This document shows positions 32,202-40,684 of a stretch of DNA of 64,000 bases, piece after piece. Source of the stretch: Aureimonas sp. SK2 (GTDB lineage: Bacteria; Pseudomonadota; Alphaproteobacteria; Rhizobiales; Rhizobiaceae). The stretch is taken from assembly GCF_029813115.1 (NCBI RefSeq), contig NZ_JAPZDS010000010.1:1-64000 (forward strand), read 5' to 3'. The first letter of the stretch is position 1. Each line of letters begins with the position of its first letter. A program made the translations under genes and the position numbers. The notes beneath the pieces were generated by a model. It did no database searches. It saw nothing but the letters and a program-made list of their open reading frames with translations, and was not told where the DNA came from.

Positions 32202-34376
32202 TCAGAAGCTGGCGTTGAGGCTCGCCCAGAAGCGGCGTCCCTCGACCACGGTGTTGTAGGCGTCCGGCAGAACCTCCTTGTCGAAGAGGTTGTAGATCGT
32301 GCCGTTGACCGTGAAGTTCTCGTTGATCTGGTAGGAGGCGCCGATGTCGGCGGTGAAGTAGCCTGGATACTTGCGGGCGACGATCGTGCCTGCGTTGTTG
32401 CGCACGGGCGATCCGTTGGTGCCGATGCGAAGGCCCGCGTTGATCTGGTCGCCCTCGTAGAAGCCGGCCGCGAAGGCGGTCAGCCCCTCCACAGGCGTGA
32501 TCCAGTCGACGCGAACGTTGGCGCTGTGCTCGGGCGTGCGCGTCAAGGCCAGACCGTCGTACTCGCCGCCCTTCTGCTCCGAGTCGGTGTAGGTGTAGCT
32601 GGCGAGAACGGAGATCGTGTCGGTGGCGTTGAAACCGAGCGTCAGTTCGGCGCCCTTGATCACGGCCGCATCGATGTTGAAGACACGGAACAGCGTATAG
32701 TTCGGGTCGAGATCCCAGCGCGCGAAGGAGCCATCCGGATTGTAGACGCGGTCGTTGTCGATCTTGTCCTGGAAGTCGGTGTAGAACAGCGTCACGCCGG
32801 CCGTGAACCCGCCGAGGTCGTCGAACAGGACCGCCGCCTCGTAATTGATCGAGGTCTCCGGCGACAGGTCCTCGTTGGAGACGATCACGCCGCAGGGGCT
32901 CCGGTTGCCGCGACGGGCCTCCGGCCCGTAGAAGCACCCCCCGCCGCCCGTGGTGTAGGCGTAGTCCGGCGCGATCGACCGGATGTCGGGCGCTCGGAAG
33001 CCGGTGGAAACGCCGCCCTTGAAGGTCCATTGCTCGAGCGGCCGCCAGACACCGTAGAGGCGCGGCGAGTAGTTCTCCTCGTAGATCTCGTGATAGTCCA
33101 TGCGCACGCCGCCGGTCAGGGCGAACGTGTCGGTGATCTGCCACTCGTCCTCGACGAAGAACGCGTACTGGTAGAGCCCGAACTCCTCGTCGAGGTTCGT
33201 GCGTCGGCCTGGATTCTGATCCGTGAGTTCGTTGTCGATGAACTGCGTGCCGGTCGTCAGGCGATGACCGCCGAACGCCTCGAAGGGGGTCACGGCCTTG
33301 AGGTCGGCGACCGTGTTCACGATCTCCGGCGAACGAACGTTCTCTACGAAGTTGCGCGTGATCGCATCCTCGTTGCTGGTGGTGCGCTCGCCCCATTCGC
33401 GCTGGATCGAACCGGTCACCTGTCCCCATCGGAACGTGCCGTCGTAGTTCGCGCGCAGATGATCACGATCATTGGCGCCGATGCGGCCGAGCGTACCGTC
33501 GGCGAGCGTGCGTCCCGCCGTTGCCTGCTGCTCGAGACGCGTCATACCGCCTTCGAGGAAGAAGCGGTGGTCGACGCTCGGCGACCATGTGAGGCGCCCG
33601 GTGAGGTCGCCCTCCTCGCGTGCCGTGTCGCCGGCGATCAACCGGTCCTCGCCTCGCTTGTAGCCCCGGCCCCAGACCTGAAGGCCGAGAATGTCCTCCA
33701 TCAGCGGCGTCGCGGCATAGAGCTGCGCCTGCCCCGAGTTGCCGTGCCGCCCGCTGCCCTGGCCGGTGGCCTCGAGCGTCACCGACCCGGTCGGCTCGGT
33801 CGCCACGGCCCGCGTGATGATGTTGATCACGCCGCCCACGGCGTCGGACCCGTAAAGGGTAGAAGCGGGTCCGCGCACCACTTCGATGCGCTCGATGGCG
33901 TTCAGCGGGGGAATGAAGCTCTGCTCGAAGCCTGCCGATCCATTCGGACGCGCATCCCGGGTCCCTTGTCGCACCCCGTCGACGAGGATCAGGGTGTACT
34001 GGCCGGGCAGGCCGCGGATCGAGATGTCGCGCTCGTTGGCGACGCCGGTGACGGACACGCCCTGCACGTTGCGCAGAGCGTCGGTCAGATCCCGGAACTG
34101 ACCGCGATCGAGATCCTGGCGGGTGACGACGGAGATCGATGCCGGCGCGTCCGCGACCGTCTGCTCGAAGCCCGCGGCGGTCACCACCACCGTGTCGAGG
34201 GCGATGGTGAGCCCGTCGGACGCGACACCGTCGTCCTGCGCCTCGATCGGCGCCTCCGGGCGGCCGGGTTCGTCGATTACCGTCTGCGCCGGACTTTGCA
34301 GGGTGGTCAGGGCCAGCGCCGATGCGCCGAACAGTCCCGTTAAAATACGGCCTTCGCCAACCCCTAGACCCCGCAT
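32202..34376 (-). CDS. TonB-dependent outer-membrane siderophore receptor
   Basis: A 724-residue receptor without an STN domain. A signal peptide is followed by a TonB box-like DTVVVTAAGF, the plug (ISVVTRQDLDRGQFRDL, DISIRGLPGQYTLILVDG, IEVVRGPASTLYGSDAVGG) and a barrel ending in a terminal phenylalanine (LNASF). The plug wording resembles FepA/CirA/IrgA catechol receptors, matching the FatB-like binding protein. It is divergent from a MarR regulator, with a palindrome and TGA-N9-TCA core in the shared promoter region. Iron control is therefore likely. Confidence 0.9.
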   Translation of the reverse strand: MRGLGVGEGRILTGLFGASALALTTLQSPAQTVIDEPGRPEAPIEAQDDGVASDGLTIALDTVVVTAAGFEQTVADAPASISVVTRQDLDRGQFRDLTDALRNVQGVSVTGVANERDISIRGLPGQYTLILVDGVRQGTRDARPNGSAGFEQSFIPPLNAIERIEVVRGPASTLYGSDAVGGVINIITRAVATEPTGSVTLEATGQGSGRHGNSGQAQLYAATPLMEDILGLQVWGRGYKRGEDRLIAGDTAREEGDLTGRLTWSPSVDHRFFLEGGMTRLEQQATAGRTLADGTLGRIGANDRDHLRANYDGTFRWGQVTGSIQREWGERTTSNEDAITRNFVENVRSPEIVNTVADLKAVTPFEAFGGHRLTTGTQFIDNELTDQNPGRRTNLDEEFGLYQYAFFVEDEWQITDTFALTGGVRMDYHEIYEENYSPRLYGVWRPLEQWTFKGGVSTGFRAPDIRSIAPDYAYTTGGGGCFYGPEARRGNRSPCGVIVSNEDLSPETSINYEAAVLFDDLGGFTAGVTLFYTDFQDKIDNDRVYNPDGSFARWDLDPNYTLFRVFNIDAAVIKGAELTLGFNATDTISVLASYTYTDSEQKGGEYDGLALTRTPEHSANVRVDWITPVEGLTAFAAGFYEGDQINAGLRIGTNGSPVRNNAGTIVARKYPGYFTADIGASYQINENFTVNGTIYNLFDKEVLPDAYNTVVEGRRFWASLNASF

Positions 34377-34436
34377 CGTCCTGTCCCCACTCCGTTGCCG
34401 CTGTACCCGGCGGCGATGAGAGGAGTTACGAAAACA

Positions 34437-34452
34437 TGATTGACTGAGTCAA
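34437..34452. promoter_or_regulatory. Operator candidate between TonB receptor and MarR genes
   Basis: The palindrome TTGACTGAGTCAA (34440-34452) overlaps a TGA-N9-TCA core (34437-34451). It lies 61 bp upstream of the receptor start and about 47 bp upstream of marR. On the minus strand TTGACT could double as a -35 element, with TAACTC 18 bp further as -10. Either RirA or the adjacent MarR protein could bind here. Confidence 0.5.
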
Positions 34453-34498
34453 CTAAAACAATAAGTGAGCCAAAACATTAGAACCGCTCGAAAAACGG

Positions 34499-35053
34499 GT
34501 GACGACCTGCGGCCTCGCTCGTAAGGTCCCGCGCCTCGAAGGTTGGGAGCGCGAGCATTTGAAACACGGAGCTGGAGGAGCGAGCCGGACGCCGGACGCG
34601 GCGTCGAGCCGCGACGTGGACGGCGAGGAGATTGCCGACCTCCTGTCCGAGATCGGACGGGCCTTCAAGGCACGGCTGCGCAGCCTGCCGGATAGTCCCG
34701 CCAAGGACTTGAGCCTCCCGCAGCGAGACGTCCTGAAGATGATCGGACGCCGGCCCGGCGTGACGCCCGCACAGATCGGCGAGCGCATGGGGCGAGACCG
34801 CGCGCAGATCACCCGTCTCGTCTCGGAACTTCAAGAGATGGGTCTCATCGAGCGGACGCGATCGACGCAGGACCGCCGATCGGTCGTTCTGAACCTCTCG
34901 CCGGACGGCACCGCCCTCTTCGCGCGCATGCTGAAGCGCCGGGCCGGCCTGTCGCAGATCATGCTGTCCGACCTGACCGACACCGAGACGCAGACTTTAA
35001 AGTCGCTGCTCCAACGCCTGCGCGGCACGCTGAAAGGCCCATCCATCTCTTAG
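34499..35053 (+). CDS. MarR-family transcriptional regulator
   Basis: Up to 184 residues from GTG 34499; a shorter start within the first 40 codons is possible because those residues have no family similarity. The winged-helix core runs about 75-145: PQRDVLKMIGRRPGVTPAQIGERMGRDRAQITRLVSELQEMGLIERTRSTQDRRS, seen here in pieces such as TPAQIGERMGRDRAQITRLV and the D-R-R wing. It is divergent from the TonB receptor with a palindrome between them. The natural guess is local control of siderophore uptake or autoregulation. Its stop codon TAG lies at the edge of a 97-bp inverted-repeat element. Confidence 0.85.
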   Translation: MTTCGLARKVPRLEGWEREHLKHGAGGASRTPDAASSRDVDGEEIADLLSEIGRAFKARLRSLPDSPAKDLSLPQRDVLKMIGRRPGVTPAQIGERMGRDRAQITRLVSELQEMGLIERTRSTQDRRSVVLNLSPDGTALFARMLKRRAGLSQIMLSDLTDTETQTLKSLLQRLRGTLKGPSIS

Positions 35054-35148
35054 AGCCCGTCCGAAAAGTTCGCCGGGTCGGGTCGGCGGTGCTTCCCGCC
35101 ACCCCTTTCGTTGCCGATCCTCCGCCGGGGACTTTCCGGACGGGCTCT
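35052..35148. mobile_element. 97-bp MITE-like element with 18-bp inverted ends
   Basis: The 18-base end agagcccgtccgaaaagt (35052-35069) is repeated in inverse at 35131-35148, with one mismatch (17 of 18). The 61-bp interior has no coding content of its own. Size and structure suit a miniature inverted-repeat transposable element derived from an IS. It touches the marR stop on one side and broken genes on the other. No clear target duplication was seen. Confidence 0.55.
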
Positions 35149-35317
35149 CGATCCATTCGCGCGTTTCCGCGGGGAAGATGCTTCCCTCGTAGGCTTTGCC
35201 CGCCATACGCAACCGACCCTTCTCGAACGCCTCGAGGTAGCCTCCGGGAAGCCCGGCTGCGACGCGGGCATGTTGATCGAAGAACAGGCTCGGGACGCAG
35301 GGCACCGAGCCTGTCGA

Positions 35318-35482
35318 TCACGCGTTCGGAATGTCGACCCACCGTCCGATGCGCGAAGACTCCATGCAGGCGTCGACGATCTGGCAGATGTGATGGCCCG
35401 CCTCGAAGGTCGGCCACATCGGCGTGTTCGTCGCGACGGAGCGGACCACTTCGGCGACCTCGATGATCTTCGTCTCGTTGTA
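35318..35482 (-). pseudogene. C-terminal fragment of a Gfo/Idh/MocA oxidoreductase
   Basis: The minus strand encodes 54 residues (TKIIEVAEVVRS, TPMWPTFEAGHHICQIVDAC, SSRIGRWVDIP) ending at a stop at 35318. This is the typical tail of Gfo/Idh/MocA sugar or inositol dehydrogenases. The rest of the gene is missing. It is joined directly to an N-terminal GMC fragment at about 35482. The 150 bp beyond its stop hold an open frame (PGGYLEAFEKG) that I could not assign. Confidence 0.65.
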
Positions 35483-36110
<628 letters not shown>

Positions 36111-36115
36111 AGCGC

Positions 36116-36601
36116 ATGACCACGCCCAGCCTCGAGGAGCTCGCACGGGAGCTTGAGGAGCTCCGCTTCGACCGCTTCGACCTGAACGTCGCCTGGAGGC
36201 TGGGATGCCTCGTGCGCGAAATGGCCGACGCCGACGCCCTCCCCGTCAGGATCGAGCTGAGCGTGGGCGGAAACGTGGTGTTCGCGACCGCCCTCCCTGG
36301 CACGACCCCCGACAACGCGGAATGGATCCGCCGCAAGCGGAACGCCGTCATGCGCTTCCATCGGTCCTCGCTCGCGCTGCGCCTGGAATGCGAGGCGAAG
36401 GGTACCACGCTGGGCGCACGTTTCGGACTCGACGACCGGGAATTCGTGGCCAGTGGCGGCGGCGTGCCGATCGCCACGGAGGCGAGCGGCGTCATCGGGG
36501 CGGCCGTCGTGAGCGGCCTCCCGGACGTGCAGGACCACCGGCTCATGGTGCGCGCCATGCGGACGTTGCTTGCGGAGCGCCGTGGTCAAGCACCCGTCTG
36601 A
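36116..36601 (+). CDS. UPF0303 / heme-degrading-domain family protein
   Basis: A 161-residue intact protein of the UPF0303 (HbpS-like) family. Recognisable parts are SLEELARELEELRFDRFD, AEWIRRKRNAVMRFHRSS and the C-terminal VVSGLPDVQDHRLMVRAM. Relatives are annotated as heme-degrading or heme-binding, and others sit in sugar or alcohol operons; the role here is not certain. ATG 36116 is chosen over 36017, whose first 33 residues lie in the GMC remnant. It is flanked on both sides by broken genes, so it has lost its original operon partners. Confidence 0.8.
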   Translation: MTTPSLEELARELEELRFDRFDLNVAWRLGCLVREMADADALPVRIELSVGGNVVFATALPGTTPDNAEWIRRKRNAVMRFHRSSLALRLECEAKGTTLGARFGLDDREFVASGGGVPIATEASGVIGAAVVSGLPDVQDHRLMVRAMRTLLAERRGQAPV

Positions 36602-36811
36602 CATACCCGTCCGTTCGATGATTTTCGGCCGATCGCGAAATGCGTCGCCACATCGATCGCGAGCGAGGTTCGGCCAAACGAGCGGAGTCCTCCCAAGCGG
36701 TAGCAAGCTCTCCGGTACGTTTGGTCCTGGCCGGGCCCAGCTTTCCGGGCTTCCCGTGCCGGGCACCTGAGCCTTGTCGAACCGAAGGTTATGTCGGCGA
36801 TCTAAGCTTGC
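36602..36811. other. Non-coding stretch between UPF0303 gene and IS91 remnant
   Basis: About 210 bp. No gene, terminator or end repeat could be recognised. The right boundary is where IS91 similarity begins. Confidence 0.4.
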
Positions 36812-37405
36812 CGCACCGCCGTGATCGGGGGCCATGTCGAGGGCCGTGACAACTGCGGCTATCTGCGGGTCGCCTACAACTTCTGCCGCAACCGGCACTG
36901 TGCGCGCTGCCAGGGAGGCGGCGTCTCTTGACTGGCTGGCCGAACGTGAAGCGGACCTCCTGCCGGTCGGATATTTCCACGTCGTCTTCACGCTGGCCGC
37001 CGAGATCGCCGCCGTGGCGTTCCAGACCAAGGCGGCCGTCTACGACCTCCTGTTCCGCGCCTCCACGCAGACGATGACGACGATCGCGGCCGACCTCGAA
37101 CACCTCGGCGCCCGCATCGGTCTCACGGCCGTGCTCCACGCCTGGGGCCCGGCCATGACCCACCATCCGCATGTCCAAATGATCGTGCCCGGCGGCGGCT
37201 TGCGCCGGATGGAACGCGATGGATCTCGTCGCGCCCCGCCCTCCTCCTGCCCGTGCGGGTGCTCGGGGGCCCTGTTCCGCCGTCTCTTCCTTGCAGGGCT
37301 TGTCGCCGGGCACGCCGGCGGCCAAGCTCGCCTTCCACGGCACACCCGCGCAACTCGCCGATCCAGGCGCCTTCGCCCCCCATCTCGTCCTGGTGCATCA
37401 CCGCC
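36812..37405 (+). pseudogene. IS91-family transposase remnant
   Basis: The + strand carries IS91 transposase pieces in several frames. First comes the zinc-finger part (VIGGHVEGRDNCGYLR, NFCRNRHCARCQ); then, after a shift near 36915, LDWLAEREADLLPVGYFHVVFTL, VYDLLFRASTQTM and HHPHVQMIVPGGG. Further shifted pieces end in KLAFHGTPAQLADPGAFA at about 37380. The 3' half, with the second catalytic tyrosine region, is absent. The remnant abuts and may extend the 3' end of the opposing GH63 gene. Confidence 0.75.
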
Positions 37406-37421
37406 TTCGACGGCCGCGCCA

Positions 37422-40175
37422 TCACCAAGCCGTTGTCCGTTCCGTCATCGCCGAACTGGTCGCGGCAACCGTCGGAGAGACGGGGAGCGACTGGCCCCGA
37501 ACGATCCTTCGGGGCTGGAGCAGAAGGGCGACAAGCGCCGTCCAGCCGGTCTGGTGCGAGGCCCCCAATCCCTGTCCGGTGTCCCCATCGAAGAACTCGT
37601 TGAAGGTCACGCGGTCGGCGTCCTCCGGGTCGATCGTCGCAGGATCGGTGCCCGATTTGCCATCGGCCCTGAAAGGACGCCGGCCGTTCCCATCCTTGAG
37701 GAACAGGCCGCAGAGGCGACGGGAGATCGCGTCCGAGATGTCCGCCAGCCCCATCGTCCGCCCGGAGCCGGTCGGGCATTCGATCTTGTATGCCTCCCCG
37801 TAGAAGCGCTCGAACTCGAGCAGCGCCTCGATGATCATAACGTTGAGAGGCATCCAGACCGGGCCACGCCAGTTGGAGTTGCCGCCGAAGATCCCGGCCT
37901 GCGAGGTTCCGGGTTCGTAATGCACCTCGAAATGCGATCCAGCGAGATCGAGCCTGAACGGCTGCCGGGCATGCGCCTTCGACAGCGAACGCAGGCCGTG
38001 CGGTGAGAGGAACTCGTTCTCGTCCAGCATCCGTCTCAACAGCGCCGTCATGCGCTGGCGGCGCAGGAGCGACAGAAGAAGGCGCTGGTCCTTGCCGGGC
38101 TCGGAGAAGCGGGAGACCTGGCCCGTCAGGTCCGGGCGGTTCCGGAGCATCCAGCTCAGCCGAGCGGCGAAGAACGGATGGCGCTCCGCGATATCGGCAT
38201 CGAGCACTTCCACCGCGCAGAGAGGGATGAGTCCGACGAGCGAGCGCACGCGAAGGGTGGTCTCGCTGCCGTCCGGCAGGATCAGCGCATCGTAGAAGAA
38301 CCCGTCCGCCTCGTCCCAGAGGCCGCGGCCCGGATCCGCGTCCTTTTCGGCCTCGCTGCCGCCGACATGGGTCATGGCGGAGGCGATCGTCAGGAAGTGC
38401 TCGAAGAACTTGGTCGCCACGTCCTCGTACACGGGGTTCTCGCGTGCCAGTTCCAAGGCCATGCGCATGAGGTTCAAGGCATACATCGCCATCCAGGCCG
38501 TGCCGTCGGACTGCTCGATATAGCCGCCGCCCGGGATCGGCGCGGAACGGTCGAAGACGCCGATATTGTCGAGGCCGAGGAAGCCGCCCTGGAACAGGTT
38601 GCGCCCTTCGGTGTCCTTCCGGTTCACCCACCAGGTGAAGTTGATCATGAGCTTGTGGAAGATGCGCTCCAGGAAGTCGCGATCCGCAACGCCCGTCAGC
38701 GCCTCGTCCATGCGGTAGACGCGAAGCGCCGCGAAGGCGTGGATCGGCGGATTGGCGTCTCCAAACGCCCATTCGTAGGCCGGCAACTGCCCGCTCGGGT
38801 GCATGTACCATTCGCGCGTCAGCAGGAGGATCTGCGCCTTAGCGAGGTCGGGATCGACGATGGCGGCCGAGATCGCGTGGAAGGCTAGATCCCAGGAGGC
38901 GTACCAGGGGTACTCCCACTTGTCGGGCATCAGGATCACGTCCGAGTTGGCCAGATGCGTCCAGTCGGCGTTGCGGCCTCGCCGCCGCTCCGGCGGCGGC
39001 GGCGGAGAGGCGGGATCGCCGTCGAGCCAGCGCTTCACGTCGTAGCGGTAGACCTGCTTCGACCAGAGGAGGCTGCCGAGCGCCTGGCGCTGAACGAGAC
39101 GCGCGTCGGGATCGGCGATGTCGCTCTGAAGCGCGGCATAGAATTCATCGGCCTCGGCCTGGCGCTGGGCGTAGATGGCATCGAAGGCCGGGGCCTCGAG
39201 CGGGGGCGCCGCGTCCGGCGACAGGCGGTAGCGCAGGGTCACGCGTTCGCCGGACGCCAGCACATGGTCGGACAAGGCCGCGCATTTCGTGCCGTGGTCG
39301 GGCAGCGGCGCGTTCCGCTTGCCGGTCACGTGATCGTTGATTGCGTCCTTGAAGGCGCCGTCCGGACCCACGCCATCGAGCCGGCGCATGTTGGTCTCGT
39401 TCTCGCAGAACAGCATGCGGACGGGGTGGAGAGCGCGAAAGCGCATCGGCGGCGCCGACGGATGCCGGGTTTCGACGCTGCCGTCCGCCGCGAGCGTCAG
39501 CGACGGCTTCTCGCCGGCTGTGCCCCAGCTCCAGATGTTGCGCGCCACGAGCTGCGGCAGGATTTGAAGCGTGGCTGCGTCCGGGCCGCGATTGACGACC
39601 GAGACGCGCATCAGAAGGTCGCCCGGACCCGCCTTGGCATAGGCGATTTCGACGTCGAAGTAGCGTTGCGCGTCAAGAATTCCGGTGTCGGCGAGCTCGT
39701 ACTCCGGCAGGTCCGTTCCCCGTCGCCGCCCGTTCTCCGCGACGAGGTCGTTGTAGGGAAAGGGTCCCTGCGGGTAGCGGTAGATCATCGTCTGGAAGGA
39801 ATGGGTCGGGGTGCCGTCGAGATACCACCAGACCTCCTTCACGTCCTCGCCGTGGTTGCCCTCCTCGTTGGTGAGGCCGAACATCCGCTCCTTGACGATC
39901 GGGTCGGCACCGTTCCAGAGGGCGAGCGAGAGGCACCAGTACTGATGGCGGTCGCAGAAGCCGGCGATGCCGTCCTCGCCCCATCGGTAGGCGCGAGAGC
40001 GCGCGTGATCGTGCGGCAGGTAACCCCAGGCGTCCCCGTCCGCGCTGTAGTCCTCACGCACCGTGCCCCATTGGCGCTCGCTGAGATAGGGCCCCCAGTG
40101 CCGCCAGCCGCCGGCCTCGGCGTCGCGCAGGCGCTTGCCTTCCGCGGTGTCGAAGATCGAGGCGGGCGCCCTCAT
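37422..40175 (-). CDS. GH63-type glucosidase (MGH1-like glycoside hydrolase)
   Basis: A 917-residue protein with the (alpha/alpha)6-barrel glycoside hydrolase pattern of GH63/MGH1-like proteins: [40 protein letters not shown] and [18 protein letters not shown]. No signal peptide is present, so it is cytoplasmic. Family members trim alpha-glucosyl residues from oligosaccharides or glucosylglycerate-type solutes; the true substrate is unknown. Similarity ends near [14 protein letters not shown], and the last 30 residues run towards the IS91 remnant, so the natural C-terminus may be altered. Its start overlaps the stop of the shrunken zwf frame (ATGA). Confidence 0.85.
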   Translation of the reverse strand: [917 protein letters not shown]

Positions 40176-40684
40176 GCGGTGCGCTCCAGCGGCGACGACG
40201 CCCCGACGCGAGCGTCGGGGTCGCTCCGGAGCGAGGTCCAGCGGCGCCCGGCGCGCGCGGGAAGCCCATCCGACCTCGCAATCCCCGCCGAGCCGGCCGG
40301 ATAGATTTCCACGACCGGCGCAAGAGGCATTCCCGGTCCCGGGGCCTTCCTACGGAACTTCGTGCGGATCCCCTTTTTGCCGTCGACCTGCTGGATCAGC
40401 CGGTTCACGGCCGGGGCCGAGGCGTTGGCCTCCTGAAACAGCGGATGGGACGCCGGCTTGAAGGCGATGGCGACGTGCGGTCGATGCGCCGTCATGCGCT
40501 CGCCGGAGCGCGGAGAGAAGGGAACGCTCGACCAGCGCGGCGTATCGACGTGGAGCTTGAGCGCGGCGCAGGTCTCCCCGCGGCTGTCGGGCGCGACGTT
40601 CGGCTCGGACCTGTGGCCGGCCGCGCCGAAGATCGCCATCGTGCAGACGGGCGCGACGCGACGCGCGTCGGGTCGTTCCGTCAT
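40172..40684 (-). pseudogene. zwf: Glucose-6-phosphate dehydrogenase (zwf) remnant, deleted but still open
   Basis: A 170-codon open frame keeps separate pieces of G6PDH (normally about 490 residues). They are the N-terminal nucleotide-site start (VCTMAIFGAAG), a C-terminal-domain strand (CAALKLHVDTPRW, VPFSPRSGERM), the KAPGP turn, and the C-terminus (EIYPAGSAGIARSD, AGRRW). The active-site region is missing, so it cannot be catalytic. The frame nevertheless stays open and overlaps both neighbours by four bases (GMC stop and GH63 start). It may persist because it couples translation of the two genes. Confidence 0.7.

Noticed and set aside
32154-34343. 729-residue + strand frame opposite the TonB receptor
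   Set aside because: The minus strand encodes a complete TonB receptor with signal, plug and barrel; the + frame is its shadow.
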